A stretch of 64,000 nucleotides of DNA from Pontibacter populi (GCF_019336435.1 NZ_JAHWXQ010000005.1:186001-250000); one strand, 5' to 3'; shown: positions 8,137-16,695, numbered from the stretch's first letter. Notes: generated by a model not told the origin, from the letters alone. Translations and numbers: made by a program.

Positions 8137-9030
8137 TTAGCGTTGTGCGGCCTGTACCATGCTCTGTTGAAGGGTTTCTTCGTCTTTAAAGAACTCCCTG
8201 TTTTCAATATTATACACATTGCCTTTCGCCAGCACATGCATCGTCAGTTTTTCTATGGAGATCGGTCGGCCCGGGGCAACATCGTGCACGTTGGTATAGC
8301 CCACACTATGGCCATCCACTACAACCACCAGGTTTGAGCCTATTGTTTCTATCAGGTCACCTTCCGTGATCAGCACGCCGGTGTCTTCCCCGAGGCCGAT
8401 ACCGATCGTTTTCGGGTGTGTCACGACAGCTTCAATTAACCTTCCGAAGCGGCCACGCACTACAAAGTGGGAGTCGATGATCACGCCATCTATAAAACCC
8501 AGTCCATGCGACATTTTAACGGAGCCTCTCAGTAAAGATTCCGGGGCACTGCCCCCTTTAATCATGATCTTGGACATGGCCATTGCACCGGCGCTTGTTC
8601 CGGCAACTACAAACGGCTCTTCATGGTACCTTTTTCGCATGATTTCAAGAAACTCAGTACCGCCAAATATCTGGGTTAAACGTTGCTGGTTCCCGCCGCT
8701 CATCATTACTCCATCGGCTTTACTGATGCGCTCCAGATATTCAGGTAAAAGGGCGTCTTCTTCGGTTCGGATGTGCATCAACCTAGCGTTCTCGGCACCT
8801 AAAATACCAAAGGCGCTCATATACCTGTCACCAACTTCTTCCGGTATCAGCGAAGCAGTTGTAATTACTTCTATATGCGGGTTCTTTGTCGGAATTTCCT
8901 GAATCAAGCGCTTCAGAATGCCCAATTCAAAAAAATCGAGGTAATATTTCTTCTTCGACTTAGGATTAGGGTAGGTTCCTTTGTCTTCATTTCCGCCAAC
9001 TGCAATCAGCTTTCCTTTAGGTTTCTCCAC
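8137..9030 (-). CDS. cphB: cyanophycinase (S51 family)
   Basis: This 297-residue serine exopeptidase is of the cyanophycinase/peptidase S51 type, cleaving cyanophycin to beta-Asp-Arg dipeptides. The nucleophile elbow AGTSAGAMAMS places the catalytic Ser at 146. The conserved SGGNQQRL (Gln115) and the GIGLGEDTGVLI and VIIDSHFVVRGRFGRL segments match the family. There is no signal peptide, so it is cytosolic. No cyanophycin synthetase is present in the window, so the polymer may be made elsewhere or taken up. It sits tail-to-tail with the isoaspartyl peptidase gene. Confidence 0.93.
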   Translation of the reverse strand: MEKPKGKLIAVGGNEDKGTYPNPKSKKKYYLDFFELGILKRLIQEIPTKNPHIEVITTASLIPEEVGDRYMSAFGILGAENARLMHIRTEEDALLPEYLERISKADGVMMSGGNQQRLTQIFGGTEFLEIMRKRYHEEPFVVAGTSAGAMAMSKIMIKGGSAPESLLRGSVKMSHGLGFIDGVIIDSHFVVRGRFGRLIEAVVTHPKTIGIGLGEDTGVLITEGDLIETIGSNLVVVVDGHSVGYTNVHDVAPGRPISIEKLTMHVLAKGNVYNIENREFFKDEETLQQSMVQAAQR

Positions 9031-9366
9031 AGTTACTCTTTTATGCTTTTATTCTAATGATATTTCTAATACGGTAACGTTACAGTTTACGTGCCACAAC
9101 AACCTTTTAGCTATCAGACTTTACCGTTCTGCCGTTTTTTCGTTGCAAATAGGGTCTGAAAAAGTATTTCTGTAGTTGCCTAACGTTTTAAAGTAGTCTT
9201 AAATTTCGTGGATATATGTAAAGTTATATATATTATTTCGCAGGGGTGTAGAATATGATTATTTACTAAATTTAATTATAAATTACTTAACCCTCGGCCC
9301 GGCACCGCGTATAGTATCTCCACAAGCTCGTAAAAGAATTTGTAAGACGCTAAACCTTTCCAAGCT
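9031..9366. other. AT-rich divergent intergenic region
   Basis: This 336-bp region lies between the minus-strand cyanophycinase gene and the plus-strand DUF892 gene and should hold both promoters. The stretch 9210-9290 is strongly AT-rich and is followed by a short GC-rich block (CTCGGCCCGGCACCGCG, near 9292-9308). No consensus promoter, operator or RNA gene could be pinned down. Confidence 0.4.
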
Positions 9367-9858
9367 ATGAAACTAAACAACTTAAATGATCTCCTGATCC
9401 ATGAACTAAAGGATATTTACAACGCTGAACAGCAAATTACGAAGGCGTTGCCAAAAATGATGAAGGCAACATCTTCTAACCAGCTGAAGAAGGCTTTTGA
9501 AGATCACCTGATGGTAACCGAACAGCAGATTGAGCGCTTAGAAAAAGTGTTTGAACTGATGGGCGAAAAAGCAAAAGGTGAGAAATGTAAAGCCATGGAA
9601 GGCATTATCCGTGAAGCTGAATCGATGATGGAGGAGAGAGCGGATGCCAGTGTAATGGATGCAGCACTTATTGCTTCTGCACAGCGTGTAGAGCATTACG
9701 AAATAGCTGCTTACGGCACTGTTTGTACGTATGCAAAGCAGCTGGGCATGAACGATGTCCTGAAACTGCTCTTAAAAACGTTAGATGAAGAAAAGAAAAC
9801 AGACGAACTGCTGACAACTATAGCCGAGAGCTCGGTTAATATTAAGGCGGAGAGATAA
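9367..9858 (+). CDS. DUF892 / YciE-YciF ferritin-like protein
   Basis: This 163-residue, all-helical protein opens with the family signature LNDLLIHELKDIYNAEQQI. It carries helix-borne Glu/His residues (EHYEIAAYGTVCTYA; LDEEKKTDELL) in the pattern of ferritin-like di-iron four-helix bundles. YciE/YciF relatives are stress-induced, often under osmotic or general stress control; that is family knowledge, not visible here. The gene is monocistronic, bounded by a 336-bp upstream gap and a strong shared terminator. Confidence 0.9.
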   Translation: MKLNNLNDLLIHELKDIYNAEQQITKALPKMMKATSSNQLKKAFEDHLMVTEQQIERLEKVFELMGEKAKGEKCKAMEGIIREAESMMEERADASVMDAALIASAQRVEHYEIAAYGTVCTYAKQLGMNDVLKLLLKTLDEEKKTDELLTTIAESSVNIKAER

Positions 9859-9932
9859 GTTACTTAAAACACAAAGCTCTGTTGTTTCGCCGGGCTCCCC
9901 AAGCAGGTCAGAAAGCCACAGAGTACACATAA

Positions 9933-9966
9933 AAGAAGCCCGACCATACAACTGGTCGGGCTTCTT
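9933..9966. terminator. bidirectional terminator between the DUF892 and M1 peptidase genes
   Basis: A perfect 14-bp stem (AAGAAGCCCGACCA, 9933-9946, with its complement at 9953-9966) and a 6-nt loop has an A run on the left and a T run on the right. It lies between two converging genes. Confidence 0.9.
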
Positions 9967-9990
9967 CTTTTAGACTATAGTTTATAGTTA

Positions 9991-11889
9991 TTATTTCAGC
10001 ATTTCATCCAGCGTAACAGTAGATACAGCATGGTAATTAGGTCGGGCTTTGGCATAAATAGCCAGGGCTTTCTTTTTACCTTCCGGAGTTGCAGCCAGTG
10101 CTTTATAAATTGGCACCAGGAACTTACGACGACCCACATTAGTCAGGAAAGTTTCCAGGGCTTTATCGGCGGTTCTATAGTTGTTGTTAATGGCATGAAT
10201 AAACCAGGCCGCTAAAACCTCTGAGTTGCCGGAGTTGGTGAAGTTAAAGGCTTTGTCCAGGTCCTGCATCTGCTGCTGGCTCATTTGCTCAGGCAGCATG
10301 CGTATAAAGTGCAGCCATTCGTGGCTCGACCAGTCTTTGGTGTTTAGCTGTGCAGCAGGCTTGCCATTTTTCCAGGCTTTGTAAGTTTCCTCCACCTGCG
10401 CAAAGCGTTCCGAAGTTGGCTTTACGTGATTTTCAGGTAAGCCCGGCGAAAATACCCAGCCCTCAATATTTATTTTTTCAGCCAGTTCTTCGTCCCCTTT
10501 GATCAGTTCCTTACGCAGGAAATCGAGGAATTTATCGGTGTCGGTGCTCTGGAATGCGAAAGTGTTAAAATACTTGTTCACGAACTCATCAAAACGCTCA
10601 CGGCCAACGGCCATCTCGATGTGGCGCAAAAACAGGTTTCCTTTTTCGTAGGCAATGTCCGTTAGACCTTCGTCCGGGTCGCGGCCTTCCAGGTCCAGTT
10701 TAAGTCTGGTGTCTTCGCTATCAGCGCCAAGTTCTTCTATTGTATTGGTCAGGTCCTGGTAGCCTAGTACCGCCAGCATATCGGCGTAAGGCTTGCCGTA
10801 TAGTTCCTCCATAATGCGGCGCTCGAAATAAACGGTAAACCCTTCGTTCAGCCAGAAGTCGTTCCAGGTCGCGTTGGTAACCAGGTTGCCGCTCCAGCTG
10901 TGCGCCAGTTCGTGCGCAATAAGGCTGGTCAGCGACCTGTCTTTCGCTAAAACGGTAGGAGTTACAAACGTTAGCCTTGGGTTTTCCATGCCACCAAACG
11001 GGAACGATGGCGGAAGTACCAGCAGGTCGTAACGGTCCCAACGGTATTTACCATAGATCTTTTCAGCAGCAACCAGCATCTTGTCCATTTCGGCAAATTC
11101 ATAAGCAGCGGCTTCTATAGTTGCAGGCTCCGCGTAAATACCGGTCTGCGGGCCAACCTCCCTGAAAACCATGTCTCCCACAGATAAGGCCATCAGGTAA
11201 GATGGTATCTGCTGTTTCATCTCGAAATTGTAAACACCGGTAGCATTTTTCTGCATCGGATTCTCGGCGCTCATCACAGCCATTAATTCTTTAGGCACCT
11301 GCACCTTTGCATTGTAGGTAATGCGTATGCCAGGACTGTCCTGGATCGGTATCCAGGTGCGGGCTAGTATCGCCTGCGACTGCGTGAACAGGAAAGGATA
11401 CTTTTTACCGGCAGTCTGTTGCGGGTTTAGCCATTGCAGGGCTGCTGCATCCGGAGATGTTTTATACTGTATCGTTACGCGTTTGGTATCGGGCTTTATG
11501 GTTACATAAAGCGGCTGTCCTAAAACTTTATCCGTTTCGCCTAACCTGAAGGTGGTTTCTTCCCTGTTATCGCCCAGGTAAACTTTTTCAATCTGAAGGC
11601 CGCGCGTATCAAAAATGATCTCGTTGCCTTTCGCCAGGTTGTCTATGTTGTAGCTGGCAGTTCCGCTTATCGTTTTAGAATCGAAGTTAACGGCAATGTC
11701 CAGGTCAAGGTGGCGGGCTACTGCCTTGGTTGGCTCTGCGTAGCTGTGCACATCTTCTGATACCTGTTGCTGTGCCTGTTGTGCTGTGGTCATAGTTTCG
11801 GTGTTTGTCGTGTTTTGCGTGGTGCAGGCGGTTAGGCTGAGGCTTCCGGCCATTCCTAATCCAAGTAAATATTTCTGATAAGGCTTCAT
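9991..11889 (-). CDS. M1 family aminopeptidase (LTA4 hydrolase-like), lipoprotein
   Basis: This 632-residue zinc aminopeptidase has a lipoprotein signal peptide ending LSLTAC (lipid-modified Cys22), so it is anchored in the cell envelope. The exopeptidase motif GGMENPRL begins at residue 299. The zinc site HELAHSW (326-332) is followed by Glu349 in WLNEGF, which is exactly HExxH-x18-E. The C-terminal helical region after about residue 480 fits the LTA4-hydrolase-type subgroup. It probably works with secreted dipeptidyl-peptidases, such as the S46 enzyme, in peptide scavenging. The gene ends at the terminator shared with the DUF892 gene. Confidence 0.95.
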   Translation of the reverse strand: MKPYQKYLLGLGMAGSLSLTACTTQNTTNTETMTTAQQAQQQVSEDVHSYAEPTKAVARHLDLDIAVNFDSKTISGTASYNIDNLAKGNEIIFDTRGLQIEKVYLGDNREETTFRLGETDKVLGQPLYVTIKPDTKRVTIQYKTSPDAAALQWLNPQQTAGKKYPFLFTQSQAILARTWIPIQDSPGIRITYNAKVQVPKELMAVMSAENPMQKNATGVYNFEMKQQIPSYLMALSVGDMVFREVGPQTGIYAEPATIEAAAYEFAEMDKMLVAAEKIYGKYRWDRYDLLVLPPSFPFGGMENPRLTFVTPTVLAKDRSLTSLIAHELAHSWSGNLVTNATWNDFWLNEGFTVYFERRIMEELYGKPYADMLAVLGYQDLTNTIEELGADSEDTRLKLDLEGRDPDEGLTDIAYEKGNLFLRHIEMAVGRERFDEFVNKYFNTFAFQSTDTDKFLDFLRKELIKGDEELAEKINIEGWVFSPGLPENHVKPTSERFAQVEETYKAWKNGKPAAQLNTKDWSSHEWLHFIRMLPEQMSQQQMQDLDKAFNFTNSGNSEVLAAWFIHAINNNYRTADKALETFLTNVGRRKFLVPIYKALAATPEGKKKALAIYAKARPNYHAVSTVTLDEMLK

Positions 11890-12166
11890 ACGTATCTGGT
11901 TGCTTAAACGGGTAAGTTAAGGATTTCATGTTTACCATAAAAACCTTACCAATTGCTGCGTATACATGTTCAGGGAGCACGCCTGCCATAACTATAGTTG
12001 GCAAGCCGGAATGAACCTTCGCTTATAACTTTTTAACTAAAATTGAAGTACATAAAGCTAAACTACGTGATATTCAACTCAAACTGGATATTAAATTGTA
12101 TTAAAAACAGATTGCCCTTGAACTATATACAATAATTGCAACCGTATAGCACCAAATCTGAATCGC

Positions 12167-13909
12167 ATGAACCCTTATCATATTAAATCAAAAATTTTCT
12201 ATCCTTTTATAGTTTTGCTACTGATTTTCGTTTTCTCTGCCTGCAATAAGTCAGGTGATAAGAAAGATGGTAACAAAATAGGAGAGATGCTGGGCATCAA
12301 AGAACTGCCCCAAGCCACCACCGACAGCCTTTATATTAAAGAGTATATCAGTAAAAAACCTGCCTTTAAAGCGTATGACGACCTGATGTACCTCTTTTAT
12401 GGCGAAAGAGATTACTCATTGGCCTGGTTCCGGGATAATGAACTGATTCCGGAAGCGCAGAAATTCTTAACTACTCTGGATGATGCCTCCAAAGAAGGTT
12501 TGGACCCAAAAAAATATAAGCTGGTAGATTTTAAAACGCTGTTTAAAAAGTACGAAGACATGAGCGGACAGGACTCTGCACGCTTGGAACTGCAGCAGCA
12601 GATCGATGTTGGGCTTACGGCATCTTATTTTAACTATGCATCAGACTTTTACCGCGGCCGTGTAAATCCGGGTGAAGTAGGCTCAATTGATTGGAACGTA
12701 AAGAAGAACAAGATAAAGCTGCATAAAGCACTGCAGACCATCTTAAAAGAGCGTGAAAGTACTTACCCATATTATGAGTTTGAAGCGCTGCACAAAGGCT
12801 ACATAGATCTCCGCGAAACATTGCAGAAGTACAGAGACCTTCAGGAAAAAGGTGGCTGGGCTAAAGTGGAGCTTGGTAAAGCAAAAGTGCTGGAGAAAGG
12901 AGACACAGCTGCAGCAGTTATCCAGCTTCGGAAGCGCCTGAACCCGGGTGGAGTTATAAACGTGAACGACCCGAAGATGCGTTTATTTGATGATGCCCTG
13001 CTTGCCCAGGTAAAAGAGTTTCAACGGCTGCATGGCCTTGCCGAGGACGGAAAAGTAGGTGGAAATACCCTGCGCATGATGAATGTGCCGATAGAGGACC
13101 GAATCCAACAGATAATGATGAACATGGAGCGCTGGCGCTGGATACCTAAGCGACTGGTGCCGAAAAGCCTTGACCAGAAATACATCTGGGTAAATATTCC
13201 GGAGTTCAAGCTATACATGTACGAGGACCCGGATAACGATCCGGAAGCCGAAAGAGAATATAAAAAGACCTTTGAGATGAAAGTGATCGTGGGGAAAGAA
13301 CTTAACTCGACCCCGATCTTCAGTGACAAGATGGAATTTATAGTGCTTGCGCCTTACTGGAACGTACCAAACAGTATTGTTGAGAAAGAAATAAAGCCGG
13401 CCATGCTGCGTAATCCGAATTACCTGGAGGGCGCTGACATGGAGATCGTTACGAAAGAAAAAGATCCAAAGCCTATTTCAGCCTCGAGTATAGACTGGGC
13501 AAGTGTTACCGAGAAGAACTTCCCATATATGGTGCGTCAGCGTCCGGGGCCAACAAACTCACTGGGTAATATCAAATTCCTGTTCCCGAACTCTTATAAT
13601 GTGTACCTGCACGACACGCCAGCCGATGCGCTGTTTAACCAGACAGAGCGCGGGTTCAGCCATGGTTGTGTGCGTTTGGAAAAGCCGATTGAACTGGGCG
13701 AGTACCTGCTGAAGGATATGCCGGAGTGGAATGCACAACGCATACGCCAGACTATAGAAGATGGGGAAGAGACCTGGATCACGTTGCCTAAAAAGCTGCA
13801 GGTATACCTGGTTTATTTCACCAGCTGGGTTGATGAAGACGGCAAGGTACACTTCCGGGATGATATTTATGGACACGACAAGAAGCTGGCAAAAGAGTAC
13901 TTTGGCTAA
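12167..13909 (+). CDS. L,D-transpeptidase (YcbB-type) lipoprotein with peptidoglycan-binding domain
   Basis: This 580-residue envelope enzyme forms 3-3 peptidoglycan cross-links or attaches proteins to peptidoglycan. It has a lipoprotein signal (FIVLLLIFVFSAC) and a scaffold region typical of YcbB/LdtD enzymes. A peptidoglycan-binding domain (LRKRLNP to VKEFQRLHGLAEDGKVGGNTLRMMN) spans about residues 255-310. The YkuD catalytic domain ends in SHGCVRLEKP with nucleophile Cys501. A cupredoxin gene follows after 24 bp and is probably co-transcribed. Confidence 0.93.
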   Translation: MNPYHIKSKIFYPFIVLLLIFVFSACNKSGDKKDGNKIGEMLGIKELPQATTDSLYIKEYISKKPAFKAYDDLMYLFYGERDYSLAWFRDNELIPEAQKFLTTLDDASKEGLDPKKYKLVDFKTLFKKYEDMSGQDSARLELQQQIDVGLTASYFNYASDFYRGRVNPGEVGSIDWNVKKNKIKLHKALQTILKERESTYPYYEFEALHKGYIDLRETLQKYRDLQEKGGWAKVELGKAKVLEKGDTAAAVIQLRKRLNPGGVINVNDPKMRLFDDALLAQVKEFQRLHGLAEDGKVGGNTLRMMNVPIEDRIQQIMMNMERWRWIPKRLVPKSLDQKYIWVNIPEFKLYMYEDPDNDPEAEREYKKTFEMKVIVGKELNSTPIFSDKMEFIVLAPYWNVPNSIVEKEIKPAMLRNPNYLEGADMEIVTKEKDPKPISASSIDWASVTEKNFPYMVRQRPGPTNSLGNIKFLFPNSYNVYLHDTPADALFNQTERGFSHGCVRLEKPIELGEYLLKDMPEWNAQRIRQTIEDGEETWITLPKKLQVYLVYFTSWVDEDGKVHFRDDIYGHDKKLAKEYFG

Positions 13910-13933
13910 GCCGGAGTAAGAAAGGAGCAGATC

Positions 13934-14464
13934 ATGAAAAGAATAGCTCAAATAGTAACTGTAACATTTGTTTTTGCTTTAGCGTCGTGCGGCAGTGATA
14001 CCAGTGAAGTGGGTGTACTGAAAGAGAAAATGAAAGACAGCGCAGCTGCACCCGTTAAGAGGGTAGTAGCCGATACGACCTTACAACCAACTGTAGAAAT
14101 TGTGCTGCGGGCAACCGGGGAAGAAGTTAAGGATATGGTTTTTGATCAGGACACGCTGGAAGTGGAAGCCGATGCGCTTGTAAAGTTGACTTTGATAAAT
14201 GAGGGGACAGACCTGAATGCTATCCATAATTTTGTAGTAGTTACAGAAGGAATGTCGGAATCGGTTGCAAAAATAGGAGCGGAGATCGGTCCGCCGGGAA
14301 ATTACATCCCGGATAGCAAACATGTATTGGCTGCAACTCCGCTGGCTTTGCCCGGCCAAACTATAGTACATGAATTTAAAGCTCCGCTCCCCGGCACCTA
14401 CGATTTTGTCTGCACCTACCCTAATCACTGGCAAAAGATGCATGGCAAATTTATTGTGAAATAA
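13934..14464 (+). CDS. cupredoxin (azurin/plastocyanin-like) lipoprotein
   Basis: This 176-residue blue-copper-type protein has a lipobox FALASC (Cys19). Its type-1 copper ligands are visible: His98 (AIHNFVV), and Cys160, His165 and Met169 in the C-terminal loop FVCTYPNHWQKMHG. The acidic/linker region before residue 50 spaces it from the membrane. It could pass electrons in the periplasm, for example towards the cbb3 oxidase a few kilobases away; that link is inference. It follows the L,D-transpeptidase gene by 24 bp and ends at a T-rich terminator. Confidence 0.92.
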   Translation: MKRIAQIVTVTFVFALASCGSDTSEVGVLKEKMKDSAAAPVKRVVADTTLQPTVEIVLRATGEEVKDMVFDQDTLEVEADALVKLTLINEGTDLNAIHNFVVVTEGMSESVAKIGAEIGPPGNYIPDSKHVLAATPLALPGQTIVHEFKAPLPGTYDFVCTYPNHWQKMHGKFIVK

Positions 14465-14481
14465 GGGATAAGTATATTTTT

Positions 14482-14531
14482 AAAAACTGCAGTGCTTTCG
14501 GAGAATAGCCCGGAGTTACTGCAGTTTTTTT
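14482..14531 (+). terminator. terminator after the cupredoxin gene
   Basis: The stem AAAAACTGCAGT (14482-14493) pairs with ACTGCAGTTTTT (14518-14529) around a partly structured 24-nt loop and is followed by a T run. It lies 18 bp after the stop codon. Confidence 0.8.
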
Positions 14532-14718
14532 ATGCACTATAGTTTAGGGTGTATACCAAAAATGCAAAAAGTGAATCCTGATATAAGTTGCTGTTTATAG
14601 TTTATAGTCTGGTTTTATATTTGCATGAATTATAGCAGCTAATATGTCAGGTGGCAAAGGCTAAAGCTATAGTTTGAAACATAGTGATAATGCTTTATAG
14701 TTGAGTGTTTTAGCGTAT

Positions 14719-14742
14719 TGTGGATAACTCGCTTTATCCACA
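14719..14742. promoter_or_regulatory. inverted pair of DnaA-box-like sequences
   Basis: TGTGGATAA (14719-14727) and TTATCCACA (14734-14742) are both perfect matches to the bacterial DnaA box TTATNCACA, in inverted orientation 6 bp apart. The flanking bases extend the palindrome to ATTGTGGATAA/TTATCCACAAT. It could be a DnaA-binding site or simply a stable hairpin. No dnaA, dnaN or other origin-linked gene lies in the window. Confidence 0.4.
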
Positions 14743-14874
14743 ATAGTGCTTTATGGTAGGTGACATAGTGGCAGACACCCTAAAAGCTATAGTTGTTGCC
14801 TGTCAATCACTTAACAAAAGCCCCCATCTATTAGGATCATCGTGGTTAGCAGAAAATCTACCTATTATCTGAAG

Positions 14875-14900
14875 TTTACAAATGTATATACAAATGTAAA
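14875..14900. promoter_or_regulatory. tandem TACAAATGTA repeats, candidate operator of the XRE regulator
   Basis: TTTACAAATGTA is immediately followed by TATACAAATGTAAA, giving two tandem TACAAATGTA units (each TACA-AA-TGTA, near-palindromic) at a 12-bp period. A third unit in reverse orientation (TTACATTTGTT) lies at 15036-15046, just before the XRE-family gene. The placement suggests autoregulation, which is inference. Confidence 0.35.
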
Positions 14901-15069
14901 TTATAGATTGTTGAATTGCTTAATTAGATTCTAACCTGTTGTTAATAAGGTGCATATGTGTTATCTGCGAACTAATTGTTTAAATGTGAATTAGCTTTTA
15001 ATCACAGGTCGCCTTGGTAATCTGTTGTTGTCGTGTTACATTTGTTAAACATGGTAACTATAGCAATTT

Positions 15070-15495
15070 ATGGTTGAGAGGATCAGGCAATTAATAGAAT
15101 ATACAGGGCTTTCAGCGTCTCAGTTCGCTGACCGGATTGAAGTGCCGCGTGCCATCCTGAGCCATATACTGAGTGGCAGGAACAAACCCAGCCTGGATGT
15201 AATCCTCAAAGTGATAAGCAACTATAGAACTATAAACCCGGACTGGTTACTGCTCGGAGAAGGTGAAATGCTAAATAAAGTAGCAGCTCCGGTTGCACCG
15301 GAATCACCTGTCACTATAGTTGAGCCAATCCATGAAGCACCTGACCAGGCTGCTGAGGCCTTACGCGATAAAGTGCAAAATAGCATCACTCATGAAACAA
15401 TAGCCTTGGCTGACTCAAACCCTGAAAAGACAGTAAAGCAGATCGTGTTCTTTTATACAGATAATACATTTTCGGTTTATGGGCCCGAAAGCTAA
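15070..15495 (+). CDS. XRE-family helix-turn-helix regulator
   Basis: The N-terminal 65 residues of this 141-residue protein form a classic XRE helix-turn-helix: VERIRQLIEYTGLSASQFAD, then PRAILSHILSGRNKPSLDVILK, then NPDWLLLGEGEM. The last motif is typical of phage-repressor-like stand-alone regulators. The C-terminal half is a low-complexity linker plus a short segment without a recognised domain. The target is unknown, but the repeated TACAAATGTA sites upstream are candidates for autoregulation. Confidence 0.88.
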   Translation: MVERIRQLIEYTGLSASQFADRIEVPRAILSHILSGRNKPSLDVILKVISNYRTINPDWLLLGEGEMLNKVAAPVAPESPVTIVEPIHEAPDQAAEALRDKVQNSITHETIALADSNPEKTVKQIVFFYTDNTFSVYGPES

Positions 15496-15651
15496 GAAGT
15501 AGCAGGTGCCAGTGCTGCCAGAAACTATAGTTCTGTTAATGTTTTTAAACCTAAGCAGAAGCTCTCCCGGAACGTTTACTAAAAAAAGGCTGTTGCTTGG
15601 CTTAGGATATATGGTGCTAATGCTTACTTTTACAGCACCATTCGAAATTGT

Positions 15652-16362
15652 ATGATGAAATTCTCAGCGCCAGATTGTATGAACTGCGCCTCCCGCAAGC
15701 ACTCGCTGCTGGGTTGCTGTAAAGGCAATGAGTTAGAAGATGTAAGTGCTACTAAATCTTGCTTTACCTTTAAAAAAGGACAGGTTATTTTCCATGAGGG
15801 TACCAGGCCTTCGGGCTTGCATTGCATTAACTCGGGTAAGGTAAAAGTTACCAAAATGGGTAGCGATGGCAAAGAGCAGATCATACGTTTGGCTAAGCCA
15901 GGCGATGTGGTAGGCTACCGGGCGTTAATGGCTGATTCTAACTATTCGGCGTCGGCAGTGGCGCTGGATGATGCAGTGGTTTGTTTTATTCCTAAATCGC
16001 AGTTCCTGGATCTTATTTCATCAAATGTGGAGTTTTCCGGTGGGTTGATGAAGCTATTCTCGAAAGCACTTGGTGAAGCAGAAGAACGGATGGTGCAGAT
16101 GGCCTATAAGCCTGTAAGGGAACGCTTGGCAGAAGCCTTGTTGCTTTTACAGAAAACCTATCAGCAGCAGCCCGAAGTAGAGGACAAATTTACGATCTCT
16201 ATTTCCAGAGAAGACCTGGCATCTATAGTTGGTACCGCTAAAGAGACCACAATCCGCCTGTTATCAGAATTTAAAGACGAAAGCATTATTACCACCAAAG
16301 GCAGCAGCATTACCATTCTGGATCCTGAAAAGCTCTACAAGATCTGTCACCTTTACGATTAA
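15652..16362 (+). CDS. Crp/Fnr-family regulator with N-terminal cysteine cluster
   Basis: The 236-residue protein has a cyclic-nucleotide-binding-like beta-roll (about 35-140), a long dimer helix and a winged helix (about 160-225). Its N-terminus carries Cys9, Cys12, Cys22 and Cys23, with further Cys at 37, 58 and 111. Fnr binds an oxygen-labile [4Fe-4S] cluster through N-terminal cysteines plus one in the core, so oxygen sensing is plausible. The recognition helix reads KETTIRLL, keeping the Glu and Arg that read the TGA/TCA core in Crp and Fnr. It sits 360 bp before the cbb3 locus, whose promoters carry TGAY-N4-RTCA boxes, and is their best candidate activator. Iron-sulfur binding is inference. 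Confidence 0.9.
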   Translation: MMKFSAPDCMNCASRKHSLLGCCKGNELEDVSATKSCFTFKKGQVIFHEGTRPSGLHCINSGKVKVTKMGSDGKEQIIRLAKPGDVVGYRALMADSNYSASAVALDDAVVCFIPKSQFLDLISSNVEFSGGLMKLFSKALGEAEERMVQMAYKPVRERLAEALLLLQKTYQQQPEVEDKFTISISREDLASIVGTAKETTIRLLSEFKDESIITTKGSSITILDPEKLYKICHLYD

Positions 16363-16388
16363 GCAAACTATAGTTTGAATATAAAAAC

Positions 16389-16418
16389 AAAAGGCAGGCT
16401 CATAAAAGCCTGCCTTTT
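16389..16418 (+). terminator. terminator after the Crp/Fnr gene
   Basis: The 12-bp stem AAAAGGCAGGCT (16389-16400) with its complement at 16407-16418 and a 6-nt loop is followed by CTGTTTTAG. It starts 26 bp after the stop codon, and a perfect AACTATAGTT palindrome (16366-16375) lies between stop and stem. Confidence 0.88.
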
Positions 16419-16630
16419 CTGTTTTAGTATCCCACTACAGATACTACTTTTCACCTATACTAAACTTTAAAACAAAACACCTAACATTTCCTAAAATATG
16501 CAACTATAGTATGGTTGCGATGTAAACTGCCTTTCCCTCTTTGCAACTGTAGCTTCTCATACTTTACTGCCTAAGCAATTTCCCTCAGCATTTACATTAC
16601 AAATGTCCTGTCATTTCAGCTTATATCCAG

Positions 16631-16695
16631 TGACATCAATCACCCATAAAAATGACCCTTATCATCATTTGAGGGAGGGCTTCCCTCTACCTTTG
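16631..16695 (+). promoter_or_regulatory. tandem Fnr-like boxes and -7 element upstream of ccoI
   Basis: Box 1 is TGAC-ATCA-ATCA (16631-16642), box 2 is TGAC-CCTT-ATCA (16653-16664), starting 22 bp later, and after 23 bp comes TACCTTTG (16688-16695), a perfect TAnnTTTG. Box 2 is centred 33 bp before the -7 element centre, roughly position -41, the class-II activator position; box 1 would be near -63. The same geometry recurs at 19567, 23496 and 26330. Confidence 0.8.

Larger units (their letters stand above)
14532..15069. other. 538-bp non-coding region rich in iterated motifs
   Basis: No gene is evident. The region holds at least six TATAGTT/AACTATA copies (14536-14780), the inverted DnaA-box-like pair at 14719-14742, and the TACAAATGTA-like repeats at 14875-14900 with a further copy near 15036. 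The 3' part (from about 14870) is AT-rich and should hold the promoter of the XRE gene at 15070. Confidence 0.5.

Noticed and set aside
13559..13951. Long antisense open frame opposite the L,D-transpeptidase gene and others of similar size across the window
   Set aside because: They lie opposite strongly conserved coding sequence and show no family motif or plausible start context.
14719..14742. Chromosomal replication origin
   Set aside because: Only two DnaA boxes and no dnaA, dnaN or gidA nearby; kept only as a possible DnaA site.
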